Shown piece by piece: positions 26,208-34,684 of a DNA stretch of 64,000 nucleotides. Location: NCBI GenBank assembly GCA_963702935.1, contig OY969772.1, forward strand, positions 1,302,001 through 1,366,000, given 5' to 3'. How positions within the stretch are numbered: position 1 is the first letter of the stretch; each line of letters begins with the position of its first letter. The DNA is from DAOTWA01 sp963702935. Its GTDB lineage: Bacteria > Chloroflexota > Anaerolineae > Anaerolineales > Anaerolineaceae. A model generated the notes under the pieces. It was not told where the DNA came from. It worked only from the letters and a program-made list of their open reading frames with translations, and did not search any database. The translations under genes were made by a program, and so were the position numbers.

Positions 26208-27653
26208 TCACTCCCCGTTTGCGCGCGCCACTTCCTCGGGGTCGAAGACCACTTCCTCTTTGCCGGTCAGCTTCTCCTGCACCTTTTGCGCTACCAGATC
26301 CAGGTGGCTGGGATGGGCTACGTAGTCCAGGTCGTCCGCCGGGACGGTCAGCACCGGGCACAGGGTAAAGTTGGCGATCCAGTTCTCGTACAGCCGGTTG
26401 AGACGCTCCAGGTAATCGGGCGAGATGGTGCGCTCGTAGTCGCGGTTGCGATGCTGGATGCGCTCCAACAGGGTGGGCACCGAAGCGCGCAGGTAGATCA
26501 CCAGATCGGGCGGATCCAGGAATTCGGTCAGCACCAGGTACAGCTCGTGGTAGGTCTGGTAATCGCGCTGGCTGATGTAGCCTTGCAGGAACAGGTTGTG
26601 GGCGAAGATCTCGGCGTCTTCGTAGATGCTGCGGTCCTGGATGGCCGAATGCGGGAAGTTGAGCAGTTGGCGGTGCGAGCGCAGGCGATGGGTGAGGAAG
26701 AAGATCTGCGAATGAAAGGCCCAGGCTTGCATGTCCTGGTAGAAGTCGGCCAGGTAAGGGTTGGCCGCTTCCGGCTCGTAAAAGGGCTGCCAATCCAGCT
26801 TCTGGCACAGCATCTCCACCAGCGTGGACTTGCCCACGCCGATGTTGCCGGCGACGGCGATGAATTTCTTCATGAGATCACCCCTTTCGATCTTATTGGG
26901 AAACTCCCCGGCCAGCTCTTTGTCGATCACCTGGGTGAAGACCTCGTAAGACTGCGCGCCGACGACGGGGATGCCGTTGATGAAGAAAGTGGGCGTGGAT
27001 TGTACGCCCAGGTTGGCGGCAAACTGGTAATTATCCTCCACCTCTTGCTGGTAACGGCGGCTGGTCAGGCATTCGTCGAACTTGGTCAGGTCCAGGCCCA
27101 GGTCGGCGGCGTACTGCTCGTAGCCCTGCGTGTTCAGGTCGTATTTCATGCTGAACAGTAAATCGTGGTAGGTCCAGTAATCCGTCTGCTCGGCGGCGCA
27201 ATGCGCGGCTTCTGCCGCCGGCGCGGCGTTGCTGTGCAGCCCCACCAGGGGAAAATCGCGGTAGACGAAGCGCACCTTCCCGGCGTAGGCGTCCACCAGC
27301 TTAAGGAAGACCTCGTCGTGCCACTTCTTGCAGTAAGGGCATTCGTAATCGCTGAATTCCACGAGAGTAATGGGGGCGTCTTCCGCACCCAGCGAGGGGT
27401 TGCCGGCGGTGGGAATGTCGTAGCGCTTGATTTGCTGCTGATCGGCGCTGCTGGGGGTGGCATCCGCCTGGGCGGCGCGCAGGGCTTCGAGCGTGGCGGC
27501 CTGGCGCCCCCACAGCAAATAGCCGGCGCTCAATCCCAGCGCGATGGATAACGGCACGACCAGCACGAATAGGTGCCAGGTCTTGAAGGCCAGCGCCCTC
27601 TTTTTCCGGGCTGCGCGGCTTTCTTCTACGGGAAGAGGAGGGGGAGTTTCCAT
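26208..27653 (-). CDS. DsbA-like thiol oxidoreductase fused to deoxynucleoside kinase
   Basis: An unbroken 481-codon frame. The N-terminal part has a membrane anchor (about 25-48) and a DsbA/thioredoxin_4 domain with CPYC at 105-108 and a cis-Pro TPTFFING segment, expected outside the membrane. From Met261 (ATG 26873) begins a complete deoxynucleoside kinase (MKKFIAVAGNIGVGKST, RHRNRDYERTI-type lid), expected in the cytoplasm. The kinase keeps its own SD 7 bases before its ATG. With one more base in the C4 run at 26906-26909 the first gene would stop at 26895-26893. So this may be two genes joined by a one-base loss, or a real fusion with topology problems. Confidence 0.8.
   Translation of the reverse strand: METPPPLPVEESRAARKKRALAFKTWHLFVLVVPLSIALGLSAGYLLWGRQAATLEALRAAQADATPSSADQQQIKRYDIPTAGNPSLGAEDAPITLVEFSDYECPYCKKWHDEVFLKLVDAYAGKVRFVYRDFPLVGLHSNAAPAAEAAHCAAEQTDYWTYHDLLFSMKYDLNTQGYEQYAADLGLDLTKFDECLTSRRYQQEVEDNYQFAANLGVQSTPTFFINGIPVVGAQSYEVFTQVIDKELAGEFPNKIERGDLMKKFIAVAGNIGVGKSTLVEMLCQKLDWQPFYEPEAANPYLADFYQDMQAWAFHSQIFFLTHRLRSHRQLLNFPHSAIQDRSIYEDAEIFAHNLFLQGYISQRDYQTYHELYLVLTEFLDPPDLVIYLRASVPTLLERIQHRNRDYERTISPDYLERLNRLYENWIANFTLCPVLTVPADDLDYVAHPSHLDLVAQKVQEKLTGKEEVVFDPEEVARANGE
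26871..26886 (-). promoter_or_regulatory. Internal ribosome binding site and start of the kinase part
   Basis: AAGGGG (26886-26881), 7 bases, then ATG (26873-26871), inside the fused frame. It would let the kinase (221 residues, 26208-26873) be made separately. Confidence 0.6.
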
Positions 27654-27659
27654 AAGGAG

Positions 27660-27790
27660 ATTATATCAGGGATGGGGAGAGCAGAAAGCAGGCAATCAGG
27701 GATAAGGCGATCAGGTAATTAGGGAACGGGCAATCAGGTGATCGGGGATCAGGGCCTGGTCTCCTGATTGCCTCATCCTTCCTCCTTTCC
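27660..27790. repeat. CCTGATC-type repeat tract
   Basis: Units such as GGCAATCAGG, GGCGATCAGG and GTGATCGGGGATCAGG, then an inverted CCTGATTGCCTCATCC stretch. Same family as the 16786 array, less regular. Confidence 0.7.
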
Positions 27791-27828
27791 CCAACTCCGG
27801 GTAAACTTATAAAAAGATCCAAGAAACT

Positions 27829-28062
27829 GTAGGGCGGCTTTCCAAAGCCGCCGAGAGGCAAGGACGGCGGGATATGAATCCCGCCCTACGAAAGGATACA
27901 CGGGAACAGCAGAGTAGCCTCCGCAACCGCTGTAGGGCGGCTTTCCGAAGCCGCCGAGAGACAAGGACGGCGGGATGTGAATCCCGCCCTACGAAAGGCC
28001 CGCACGGAGACGCAGAGTAGCCTCCGCAACCGCCGTAGGGCGGCTTTCCAAAGCCGCCGAGA
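27829..28062. repeat. Composite REP/BIME-like element, 103-bp tandem
   Basis: Units begin at 27829, 27932 and 28035, exactly 103 bases apart; the last is a half unit. Each full unit has hairpin 1 (GGCGGCTTT/AAAGCCGCC), hairpin 2 (GGCGGGAT/ATCCCGCC) and an outer inverted repeat (GTAGGGCGG ... CCGCCCTAC), then a conserved linker (CAGAGTAGCCTCCGCAACCG). Other copies: 30-54 (half) and 43878-43933. Untranslated. Confidence 0.85.
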
Positions 28063-28090
28063 GACCATACACAAAAGAAAGGCAACGCAC

Positions 28091-29401
28091 ATGCAAACTA
28101 CTCCAATCCAACTACCCTGGGGGGCGCAGACCCTGCCGCTCGACCTGCCGGAAGGCTGGGTCGTTTCCGGCTGCCTGGAGCCGGCCGGCCTGCCGCCCGT
28201 GGCGGACCTGGGCGACGAGGTGCGCCGCAGCCTGGCGCAGCCCATCGGACTGCCCCGCCTGAGCGAGCTGGCCAAACCCGGCTGGAAGGTCGCCCTGGTG
28301 ATGGACGACGGCAGCCGTCCCACCCCCGTGGCAGGCATCCTGCCGCAAGTGCTGGCGGAGCTGGCCGCCGCCGGGGTGCGCGCCGAGGAGATCACCCTCG
28401 TCCCCGCGTTAGGGCTGCACCGCCCCATGCCCGCTGAGGAGATCGCCGGGCGCGCCGGGCCGTTGGGGGAGATGCGCATCGAGAACCCCGCCTGCGACGA
28501 TTACGACAGCATGGCCAACCTGGGCACCACCTCGCGCGGCACACCCGTGTGGATCAACAAGACCGTGGCCGGCGCGGACCTGGTGGTCTCCATCGGCTGC
28601 ATCGAGCCGCACATCATCGCCAGCTTCGGCGGCGGCTACAAGAACCTGGTGCCGGGCGTGGCCGGGCGCGCCACCATCGCCCACAACCACACCCTCAACT
28701 GTCGCCCGGATACCTTCAACATGGTCGGCCAGCCCATCGAGCGCAATCCCATGCGTCTGGATCTGGAAGAGGCCGCCGGGATGCTCAAGCCGCCCGTGTT
28801 CATCGTCAACGCCGTGCTGAACGGCTCCTTGCAGGCCGTGCAGGTGGTCAGCGGCCACCCCATCGCTGCGCATCGCGCCGGGGCGAGCACTAGCGCCAGG
28901 CTGTACGGCGTCGCCGTGCCTGAGCCGGCCGACCTGGTGGTCACCGCTTCGCACCCCATGGACTCGGACCTGCGCCAGGGAGTCAAGGCGCTGGCCAACA
29001 CCATCCGCGCTTTGAAGCCGGGCGGCGTGCTGATCACCCTGGTGCGCGCCGACGAGGGCGTGGGCGTGTTCGGCCTGGCCAACCGCAAGCTGCCGCTGGG
29101 ACGGGGGGCCTTGAAGGCCCTGGCGCCCGTGCTGCTGCCCCTGGTGCCCAAGCTGAACCTCAAGGGCATGGGCGAGGAGGACCGTTTCTTCCTGTATTTC
29201 GCGCTACAGGCCATGCGCCAGGGCACGCTGCTCATGCACGCCCCCACTATCCCGGAGAAGGTCAAGGCCAACCTGCCCTTCGTCACCTTCGTGGACGGGC
29301 TGCCCGAGGCCATCCAGCAGGCGCGCCGCAAGCTGCCCGCGCAAGCCAGGGCGCTGGTCTTCCCGCACGGCGGCATCACCTACCCGGCGCTGGGAGAGTA
29401 A
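28091..29401 (+). CDS. LarA-family (nickel-pincer cofactor) racemase/epimerase
   Basis: 436 residues of the DUF2088/LarA family, which use the nickel pincer cofactor for racemisation or epimerisation of 2-hydroxy acids. Family motifs: ALGLHRPM (catalytic His region), IEPHIIASFGGGYKNLVPG with the Lys that anchors the cofactor in LarA, and AHNH. The true substrate is unknown; many LarA homologues act on acids other than lactate. larB, larC and larE are not nearby. Start ATG 28091 follows the repeat units directly, with only a weak AAAGG. Confidence 0.88.
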   Translation: MQTTPIQLPWGAQTLPLDLPEGWVVSGCLEPAGLPPVADLGDEVRRSLAQPIGLPRLSELAKPGWKVALVMDDGSRPTPVAGILPQVLAELAAAGVRAEEITLVPALGLHRPMPAEEIAGRAGPLGEMRIENPACDDYDSMANLGTTSRGTPVWINKTVAGADLVVSIGCIEPHIIASFGGGYKNLVPGVAGRATIAHNHTLNCRPDTFNMVGQPIERNPMRLDLEEAAGMLKPPVFIVNAVLNGSLQAVQVVSGHPIAAHRAGASTSARLYGVAVPEPADLVVTASHPMDSDLRQGVKALANTIRALKPGGVLITLVRADEGVGVFGLANRKLPLGRGALKALAPVLLPLVPKLNLKGMGEEDRFFLYFALQAMRQGTLLMHAPTIPEKVKANLPFVTFVDGLPEAIQQARRKLPAQARALVFPHGGITYPALGE

Positions 29402-29692
29402 TTTTCCCTGGGGAATTGAATTGTTCCGAAAACGCAAACAATTGAAAACGAATCCTTTTTGACCGCCAGATAAGGGAGTTCTTTTCGGTTGGCAAGGTAC
29501 GGGCGCAGCCCTGGGGGGCAAACGAATCCGTTAACGAATAAACGAAAACGCGGGGATCGAGGGTGTTGGTCTTGCCGAGCGGCGCACCGCGTTTCCGGCG
29601 ACGAGGGGGCTGATCGAGCATGGGATTTCCTCCGGGGACGAGTGGACCTGTGAAGGCGAGAATATATTAGTACAAATGTTCTGATTTGGCAA
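29400..29692 (-). other. Duplicated promoter/leader element, copy 1
   Basis: On the minus strand: -35 TTGCCA (29692-29687), 17 bases, -10 TAATAT (29669-29664), with AGAACATTTGTAC in the spacer. Then GGAGG and ATG at 29621 opening an 81-codon frame to 29376, which overlaps the end of the LarA-like gene. Copy 2 lies at 41532-41770. The promoter, the SD-ATG and a ~45-base core (29500-29545) are conserved, but indels break the reading frame between copies. Either an ncRNA or a decaying small-protein gene. The rest of the 29402-29761 gap holds nothing else recognised. Confidence 0.6.
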
Positions 29693-29761
29693 GGGGTTGG
29701 GGAAAAAACGAGAGGAGAGATTAGAGAGCGGAAAGTGGTATGGAAGGGAGCGGCGATATTC

Positions 29762-30439
29762 CTACCAGACGAACGGCACGAGGCGGTAACGCACCTTCTG
29801 GCGGTAGGCCGCGTACCCGCTCAGGTTAGCCGCCAGGAATTTCTCCTCGTCCAGCAGCCGGACGATGATGACCAGGATCAGGGGGATGGGCAGCGGAAGC
29901 GACACCCAGGAGCCCAGGGCCAGCGGAGTAAACAGGAGCAGCAGGAAGGCGCCCGCGTACATGGGATGCCGCACCACGCCGTAGGGTCCGCTGGAGATCA
30001 CCTTTTGCCCGGCGGCCACCTCGATGGTGGCGCTGGTGTAGCTGTTTTCCCGAAATACCAGGAAGACGATGAAAAAGCCCAGCGCCACGAAGCCATCCGA
30101 GACCAGGCTCAGGGCCGGCGGCACGCTCGACCAGTGAAAACGAAAATCCAGACCGGGAACGATGAACAGGGCGATAAAAAACAGGCTGGCCAGGCTTTGA
30201 ATGATCTGCTGGCTCCTCTGGGTCTCCGCTACCGGGCCGCCCTGCACGCGCCGGGACAGCAAATCGCGGTCGTTCTGGATCAGGTAGGCGGTGATGAGCA
30301 GCGTGCAGCCCGCGAAGTCGGCCAGGTAGGCCCAGGCCTGCCAGAAGCGCAGCGATCCGGCGGTCAGGAAAAGCGCCAGAGCCAGAACCAGCATCAAAAA
30401 TGCAAAGCCCAAAAACGTCTTCACCAACAAATTGCGCAT
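29762..30439 (-). CDS. Isoprenylcysteine carboxyl methyltransferase-family membrane protein
   Basis: 225 residues, five or six membrane helices. The C-terminal ICMT/PEMT signature is present: SSGPYGVVRHPMYAG, then RLLDEEKFL and YAAYRQKVRYRLVPF, the SAM-binding half of these methyltransferases. In bacteria the substrate is usually unknown (lipids or small amines). ATG 30439 has AAGGAATC upstream. Divergent from the 30489 repeat array. Confidence 0.88.
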   Translation of the reverse strand: MRNLLVKTFLGFAFLMLVLALALFLTAGSLRFWQAWAYLADFAGCTLLITAYLIQNDRDLLSRRVQGGPVAETQRSQQIIQSLASLFFIALFIVPGLDFRFHWSSVPPALSLVSDGFVALGFFIVFLVFRENSYTSATIEVAAGQKVISSGPYGVVRHPMYAGAFLLLLFTPLALGSWVSLPLPIPLILVIIVRLLDEEKFLAANLSGYAAYRQKVRYRLVPFVW

Positions 30440-30488
30440 TTTGATTCCTTCCTACTCGGAGTTTCTTTTTGAATCAGGCGGAAGATCT

Positions 30489-30748
30489 CACCACAGAGGC
30501 ACGGAGGTCACAGAGTTTTCTTTTTCTAGGAGAATGCTCCGTGTTCTCTATGTCTCCGTGGTGAAATGGCGAAAGTCCCACCACAGAGGCACGGAGGTCA
30601 CAGAGTTTTCTTTTTCTAGGAGAATGCTCCGTGTTCTCTGTGTCTCCGTGGTGAAATGTTGAAAGTCCCACCACAGAGGCACGGAGATCACAGAGTTTTC
30701 TCTCTCTAAAAGAATCCTCCGTGTTCTCTGTGTCTCCGTGGTGAAATA
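30489..30748. repeat. Three-unit 90-bp tandem repeat
   Basis: Units start at 30489, 30579 and 30669. Each opens CACCACAGAGGCACGGAG and closes with its near complement (CTCCGTG ... CTCCGTGGTG), so each can fold into one long hairpin. A decayed relative lies at 48845-48885 (CTTTGTGCGCTTTGTGCC). No spacers and no cas genes, so it is not CRISPR. Confidence 0.85.
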
Positions 30749-30755
30749 GGGCCTG

Positions 30756-31118
30756 CTATTTCTTCAGGTTTTGCGCGACCCTGAACTTGACGATCCTGCC
30801 GATCAATTCGTAGGGCATGGGCTGATCCAACGGAAATTGCACCGCTCCTTTGGAGCTTTTATACGCGGAGAGCTCGGCTTTGAAGGCCTCGATTCCGGCT
30901 CCCGTGGGATAGAATCCAATGTAGCTCTTATGCGCGCCGAACCATACCAGGTTGCCTTTTAGATAAAAACCCGGCATTTGATAGCTGATCTTCTCCACGG
31001 CGTCCGGGGCAGCTTCCCGGATCACCGCCCGGATTTTGGCCAGAACCGGCTGCACGTCTTGTGGACACTGCGCGATGTATTCATCGATCGTGGTTGGGGT
31101 ACCTTTATTCTCTTCCAT
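30756..31118 (-). CDS. DUF1801 (YdhG-like) protein
   Basis: 120 residues with the DUF1801 pattern: TIDEYIAQCP, IREAAPDAVEKISYQMPGF, YIGFYPTG and a C-terminal IVKFRVAQN. Some members bind iron or act as frataxin-like chaperones, but the role is generally unknown. Start ATG 31118 with AAAGGGAT upstream; an in-frame ATG at 31151 has no SD. Single gene. Confidence 0.85.
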   Translation of the reverse strand: MEENKGTPTTIDEYIAQCPQDVQPVLAKIRAVIREAAPDAVEKISYQMPGFYLKGNLVWFGAHKSYIGFYPTGAGIEAFKAELSAYKSSKGAVQFPLDQPMPYELIGRIVKFRVAQNLKK

Positions 31119-31275
31119 ACCGAATCCCTTTCTTTCTATGGAAAATTCCACCGCGGAGTTGCGGAGGAGACTTTAAGAAGAGCCTGTGGATTGCGGGGTG
31201 CAAATATCGCCCGGGCTCAATTGGCAAAAGTCCAGGTTAATTATAGAGCCTCAGGTTAGATTGGTGGAAGGCAAT

Positions 31276-31308
31276 AAAAATTGGTGGCCGTACAGGCCAC
31301 CAATTTTT
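31276..31308 (-). terminator. Rho-independent terminator of the kumamolisin gene
   Basis: Perfect 14-bp stem (31276-31289 with 31295-31308), 5-base loop and T runs on both strands. It lies 65 bases past the kumamolisin stop. Confidence 0.85.
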
Positions 31309-31372
31309 TAATCTTGCTTGCTCACTTGCCAATGAGTTCGAAGCGTGAGCCCGACCCATTGACGCGAAGGAC

Positions 31373-33265
31373 TCATGGCAGGCTCAAGAAGTTGCCGTTG
31401 GGCGTGCCCAGGCCCGTGACGTTGTCCCAGCCGGGAGCCGTGTGCTGCGTGGGCGACCCGGAGTAATCGTCGAAGGTGCGCAGGAAGTCCGCCGTGCCGT
31501 TGCTGGCGTCGACGCCGTTGGCGAAGTTCCTGCGCGCCACGGCGGTCTTGACCGGCTGGACGTCGTAGAACGCGCCGGGGTTGGCGTAGAACAGCGGATT
31601 GGCGAAGCCGTGCGGGTGCCCGGCTTTTTGATCCAGCAGGGCCATCATCCCCGCGAAGATCGGGCTGGCCAGGCTGGTGCCGCCGATGCGATATTCGTCG
31701 TAGTATGTGCCGTCCGGGAAAGTCTGCGTCTGGCCGACAAGCAGTCCGGTTTGAGGATCGGCCAGCGCCGCCACGTCCGGCTCGGCGCGTCCGCTGAAGC
31801 TCAGCCCGGCGGCCGATTGGTACCAGGGCTCCGCGAAGAGCTGGCTCACGCCGCCGCCCGCCCCGTAGATCCATCCGGCGTTGGTGCACACCAGGGTGGT
31901 CGCATCGCAGCTATAGTTGCTGGTGCCCCAGCCGGTTTCGAGCGCGCGGGCGTTGCTGGCGTCCACGCCCAGGCTGGTGCCGCCCACGGTGGTCACCCAG
32001 GGGCTGGAGGCGGGCCAATCGGCGGTGGCGAAGCCAAAGCTCGAGGTTTCATCGCCGTTGTCGCCCGACGAGAAGTACACGCCGATGCCTTCCGCCGCCG
32101 CCTGGACGAGCGTGTCCTCGAAGGGCTTGACGTATCCCTTGGGGAGCAGCTCGGTGGGGAAGCCGTACGAGTTGGTCACGATTTGCGCCAACTGCCGGTC
32201 TACCACGTGGTTCATGGCCGCGTCCAGATCCTGGTAATTGTTCGGCGCACCCACGAAGACGATCTTCGCGGCGGGCGCCATGCCGTGCACCGCTTCCACG
32301 TCCAGCGTCTCTTCCCCATACCAGCCCTGCGGATCCTGCTTCGGGTTCTGGGGGCGATTGTACACGCCGGGCGGGGTGACCTGGACGAGCTGTGAGGGAC
32401 TCATAGTCGGCAGACCGCGATTGACGGACCACTGGTTGACGTCTTGCAGGATGGTGGGCGAGGCGTAGGCGTCGATGATCGCCACGGTCTGGCCGGCGCC
32501 ATCGTAGGCTCCCGAAATCCCGTAAGCCCCCTTGATTTGAGCGGGCGTGTAGCCTTTCACCGCCCAGGAGGCCGTGGCCGGAGAAGTCACGTCGGTAAAG
32601 CCGGCCGGGTAGGCGTAGGGGGAAACTTGCTCGGCCCAGTACGCCGAGAGCGGGGGCGCGTTGCGGAAGCCTCCGGCCGGCGGGGCGTCTTTGATGTGGT
32701 CGGTTTGGACGAAGATGGCGCTGTCGTCTAGCCCGATCACGCCGGTGACGACGGGGGCCAGCGAGGCGTCAATCGAAACGTCGCCGTTGGGCGAGCGCAC
32801 GGACTTGCCCTTGACCTTGTACATGCCGAACTGCACGCCAAAGGCGGCCTCGGCCTGCGCGACCGTGCCCTCGGCCGAAACGTAGTGGTTGTTGGTGGGC
32901 GTATAGTCCACCTTGAAGCCCTGGCTCCTGAGCCAGGATTGCACGGCGCCCACCTGCGCTTGCGAGGGCGCGAATTGCTTGCGGAACTGCGCGGCCGTCA
33001 GGTACTGCCCGTACTGCGGGCTGCTGGGGTCCGATACGGCGCGGGCGAAGGCTTCGGCCGCGTCCCCATTTTGCCAGCCCAGGTAGACGCGGAATCCGAC
33101 CGCGCCGTTGGGATCGGCGGCGCCGGCAAAGTTGGCCGAATTGGCCCACGCCGGGGCGCTCCCGTGCAGCGTGGTGCGGGGGGCGGCGGGCGCGGCGAAA
33201 GCGGTGCCCGGCAGCATGGCCACCACCATCAGGATTACAAGGAAGGTAAAGATTCTCTGTTTCAT
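31373..33265 (-). CDS. Secreted S53 peptidase (pro-kumamolisin/sedolisin)
   Basis: An acid serine-carboxyl protease, secreted as a zymogen. 630 residues: signal peptide with AFA-type cleavage (about 1-25), Pro-kumamolisin activation domain (about 45-185), and a catalytic domain with Glu318 and Asp322 (GEETLDVEAVHG), oxyanion Asp in SSGDNGDE, and Ser531 in GGTSLASP. The C-terminal DNVTGLGTPNG calcium-site region is present, so the enzyme looks intact. SD GGAG lies about 15 bases before ATG 33265. Promoter region carries two palindromes at 33373-33408. Likely scavenges peptides. Confidence 0.95.
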   Translation of the reverse strand: MKQRIFTFLVILMVVAMLPGTAFAAPAAPRTTLHGSAPAWANSANFAGAADPNGAVGFRVYLGWQNGDAAEAFARAVSDPSSPQYGQYLTAAQFRKQFAPSQAQVGAVQSWLRSQGFKVDYTPTNNHYVSAEGTVAQAEAAFGVQFGMYKVKGKSVRSPNGDVSIDASLAPVVTGVIGLDDSAIFVQTDHIKDAPPAGGFRNAPPLSAYWAEQVSPYAYPAGFTDVTSPATASWAVKGYTPAQIKGAYGISGAYDGAGQTVAIIDAYASPTILQDVNQWSVNRGLPTMSPSQLVQVTPPGVYNRPQNPKQDPQGWYGEETLDVEAVHGMAPAAKIVFVGAPNNYQDLDAAMNHVVDRQLAQIVTNSYGFPTELLPKGYVKPFEDTLVQAAAEGIGVYFSSGDNGDETSSFGFATADWPASSPWVTTVGGTSLGVDASNARALETGWGTSNYSCDATTLVCTNAGWIYGAGGGVSQLFAEPWYQSAAGLSFSGRAEPDVAALADPQTGLLVGQTQTFPDGTYYDEYRIGGTSLASPIFAGMMALLDQKAGHPHGFANPLFYANPGAFYDVQPVKTAVARRNFANGVDASNGTADFLRTFDDYSGSPTQHTAPGWDNVTGLGTPNGNFLSLP

Positions 33266-33372
33266 GTCCGACCTCTATTTACTCCTTGAAATGAACGGAT
33301 GCACTGTTTGAATTTGGGGGTTACACGTGGAAAATCAGGTGGATAGGGGAATGATCTGTTGGGAGTCCCTCC

Positions 33373-33408
33373 TTTGGTTAAACCAAAAATTGGTGAGTCG
33401 TCACCAAT
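33373..33408. promoter_or_regulatory. Two adjacent palindromes upstream of the kumamolisin gene
   Basis: TTTGGTT-A-AACCAAA (33373-33387) followed at once by ATTGGTGA-GTCG-TCACCAAT (33389-33408). Candidate operators; both lie 108-143 bases upstream of the start. The rest of the 33266-33828 gap (about 420 bases) shows no gene or other feature I can support. Confidence 0.45.
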
Positions 33409-33828
33409 GCCTAAGTAATAAACGAGCGTCAGGGCTGAACGTTACACGAAAACGTACTTTTGGGGTAAGAAAAGGGGTAAAAAGGAGAGCGCGAGAGAAG
33501 AGAGTGGATAGTAGAGAGGGGTTGGGGTGGGGCTTACGGCAATCGCGAAGGAAGTGGCCAGTAGGGCGCCGGTCGTTCTCGCGTGGTTTATGCGCTCCCG
33601 AGCGAAGCGAATGGAGTTGGCCATAGCCTACCCTGCTGACCGCAAAGGGGAAAGAGATACCCCCTCCTGCACCTCCCCCGTTTTGAAGAACAAAAATGGA
33701 GGAGGAAAAACGTTTGGGGATGGGGGACAATTAAGCACGGTTGGCCGGTGGAGCGGCAAGAGGACTTCCACCAGAGGCCGGAGGAACGAGGAAACTAATA
33801 TTTATCCCAGGTTTAAGGGAGAATTTGA

Positions 33829-34680
33829 TTATATTTTCTTCGATTTATGTCGATTTCTGTTAGCTGATTGATACGGTTTTGCATCTAACGGTATTAATTC
33901 CCCTTCAGCCTTGTCATGATTGTCCAGCGTTTCTGGCTCTGGGACGGGAGGAATTTCAGGATGATTGGTAGGTCTATATTCATTTCGAAAATGAGCAAGA
34001 GCAGTTTTTGCGTCTATAATTGCCTGAGAATGTTCTTGAAGCTCATCATCGTGAAGAATTCTAGCTTGATATTTATCACTTACCATTTCCAAGACAGCTA
34101 TTCTAACCGGTCCATTAACGCCGCCCGGATTCCAACTGACGGCATTATCGAGCGTCCATTTTGCTGCAAAAATTCCATCATTGACATTAGGTACAGAAGA
34201 AGACCAAAACACTTCTTTTAGAAACGCTAAAAACGTGTCAGTGATATGTTGCGCACTGCCCATAGATGCAAACCATAGTTGTTCAGTTTTCATCTCGGGC
34301 TGAAAATCTGATAAAGGAAATTCGGTTAGACAAGCTTTTCCTAAGCATGGAAATCCAACGAGAGCTCCGTAGTTTCCATGTTGAGCTGCTGTTTCTGCAA
34401 AATCCTTGACCGCCTCTGCACAAAGTTTCTTCCCGACAGTATGCTGTTCGTTTTGAAAAACTTTATCATTCCAAGCTTTTTTTACAATTTCACAAAACCT
34501 TTGGCCTTGTCCAACAGATCCTGTCCCTACAACGATTACATGCTCTCCAATAATTTCAATTTTCTCAAATTTTTGTTCGATCATGGGAATCTGAATATGA
34601 CCCTCTTGAACAAAAGTAACTGAGCTGTCCGCTCCAATGACTACACCGTCTCGGCAAAGAATACCCACAATGGATGTCAT
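33829..34680 (-). CDS. Proteasome-fold N-terminal-threonine hydrolase
   Basis: 283 residues. After Met, Thr2 begins TSIVGILCRDGVVIGADSS, the proteasome beta-subunit N-terminus: Thr nucleophile and the conserved Asp 16 residues on (D18). A Lys in EQKFEKI fits the proteasome Lys33, and GTGSVGQGQRF fits the AGSVGDAQ helix. The C-terminal ~50 residues are an extra polar tail (PVPEPETLDNHDKAEGE). Not HslV or a standard 20S subunit. Start 34680 is 4 bases after the winged-helix gene, so they form an operon. AT-rich compared with neighbours; probably acquired. Confidence 0.82.
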   Translation of the reverse strand: MTSIVGILCRDGVVIGADSSVTFVQEGHIQIPMIEQKFEKIEIIGEHVIVVGTGSVGQGQRFCEIVKKAWNDKVFQNEQHTVGKKLCAEAVKDFAETAAQHGNYGALVGFPCLGKACLTEFPLSDFQPEMKTEQLWFASMGSAQHITDTFLAFLKEVFWSSSVPNVNDGIFAAKWTLDNAVSWNPGGVNGPVRIAVLEMVSDKYQARILHDDELQEHSQAIIDAKTALAHFRNEYRPTNHPEIPPVPEPETLDNHDKAEGELIPLDAKPYQSANRNRHKSKKI

Positions 34681-34684
34681 GAAG

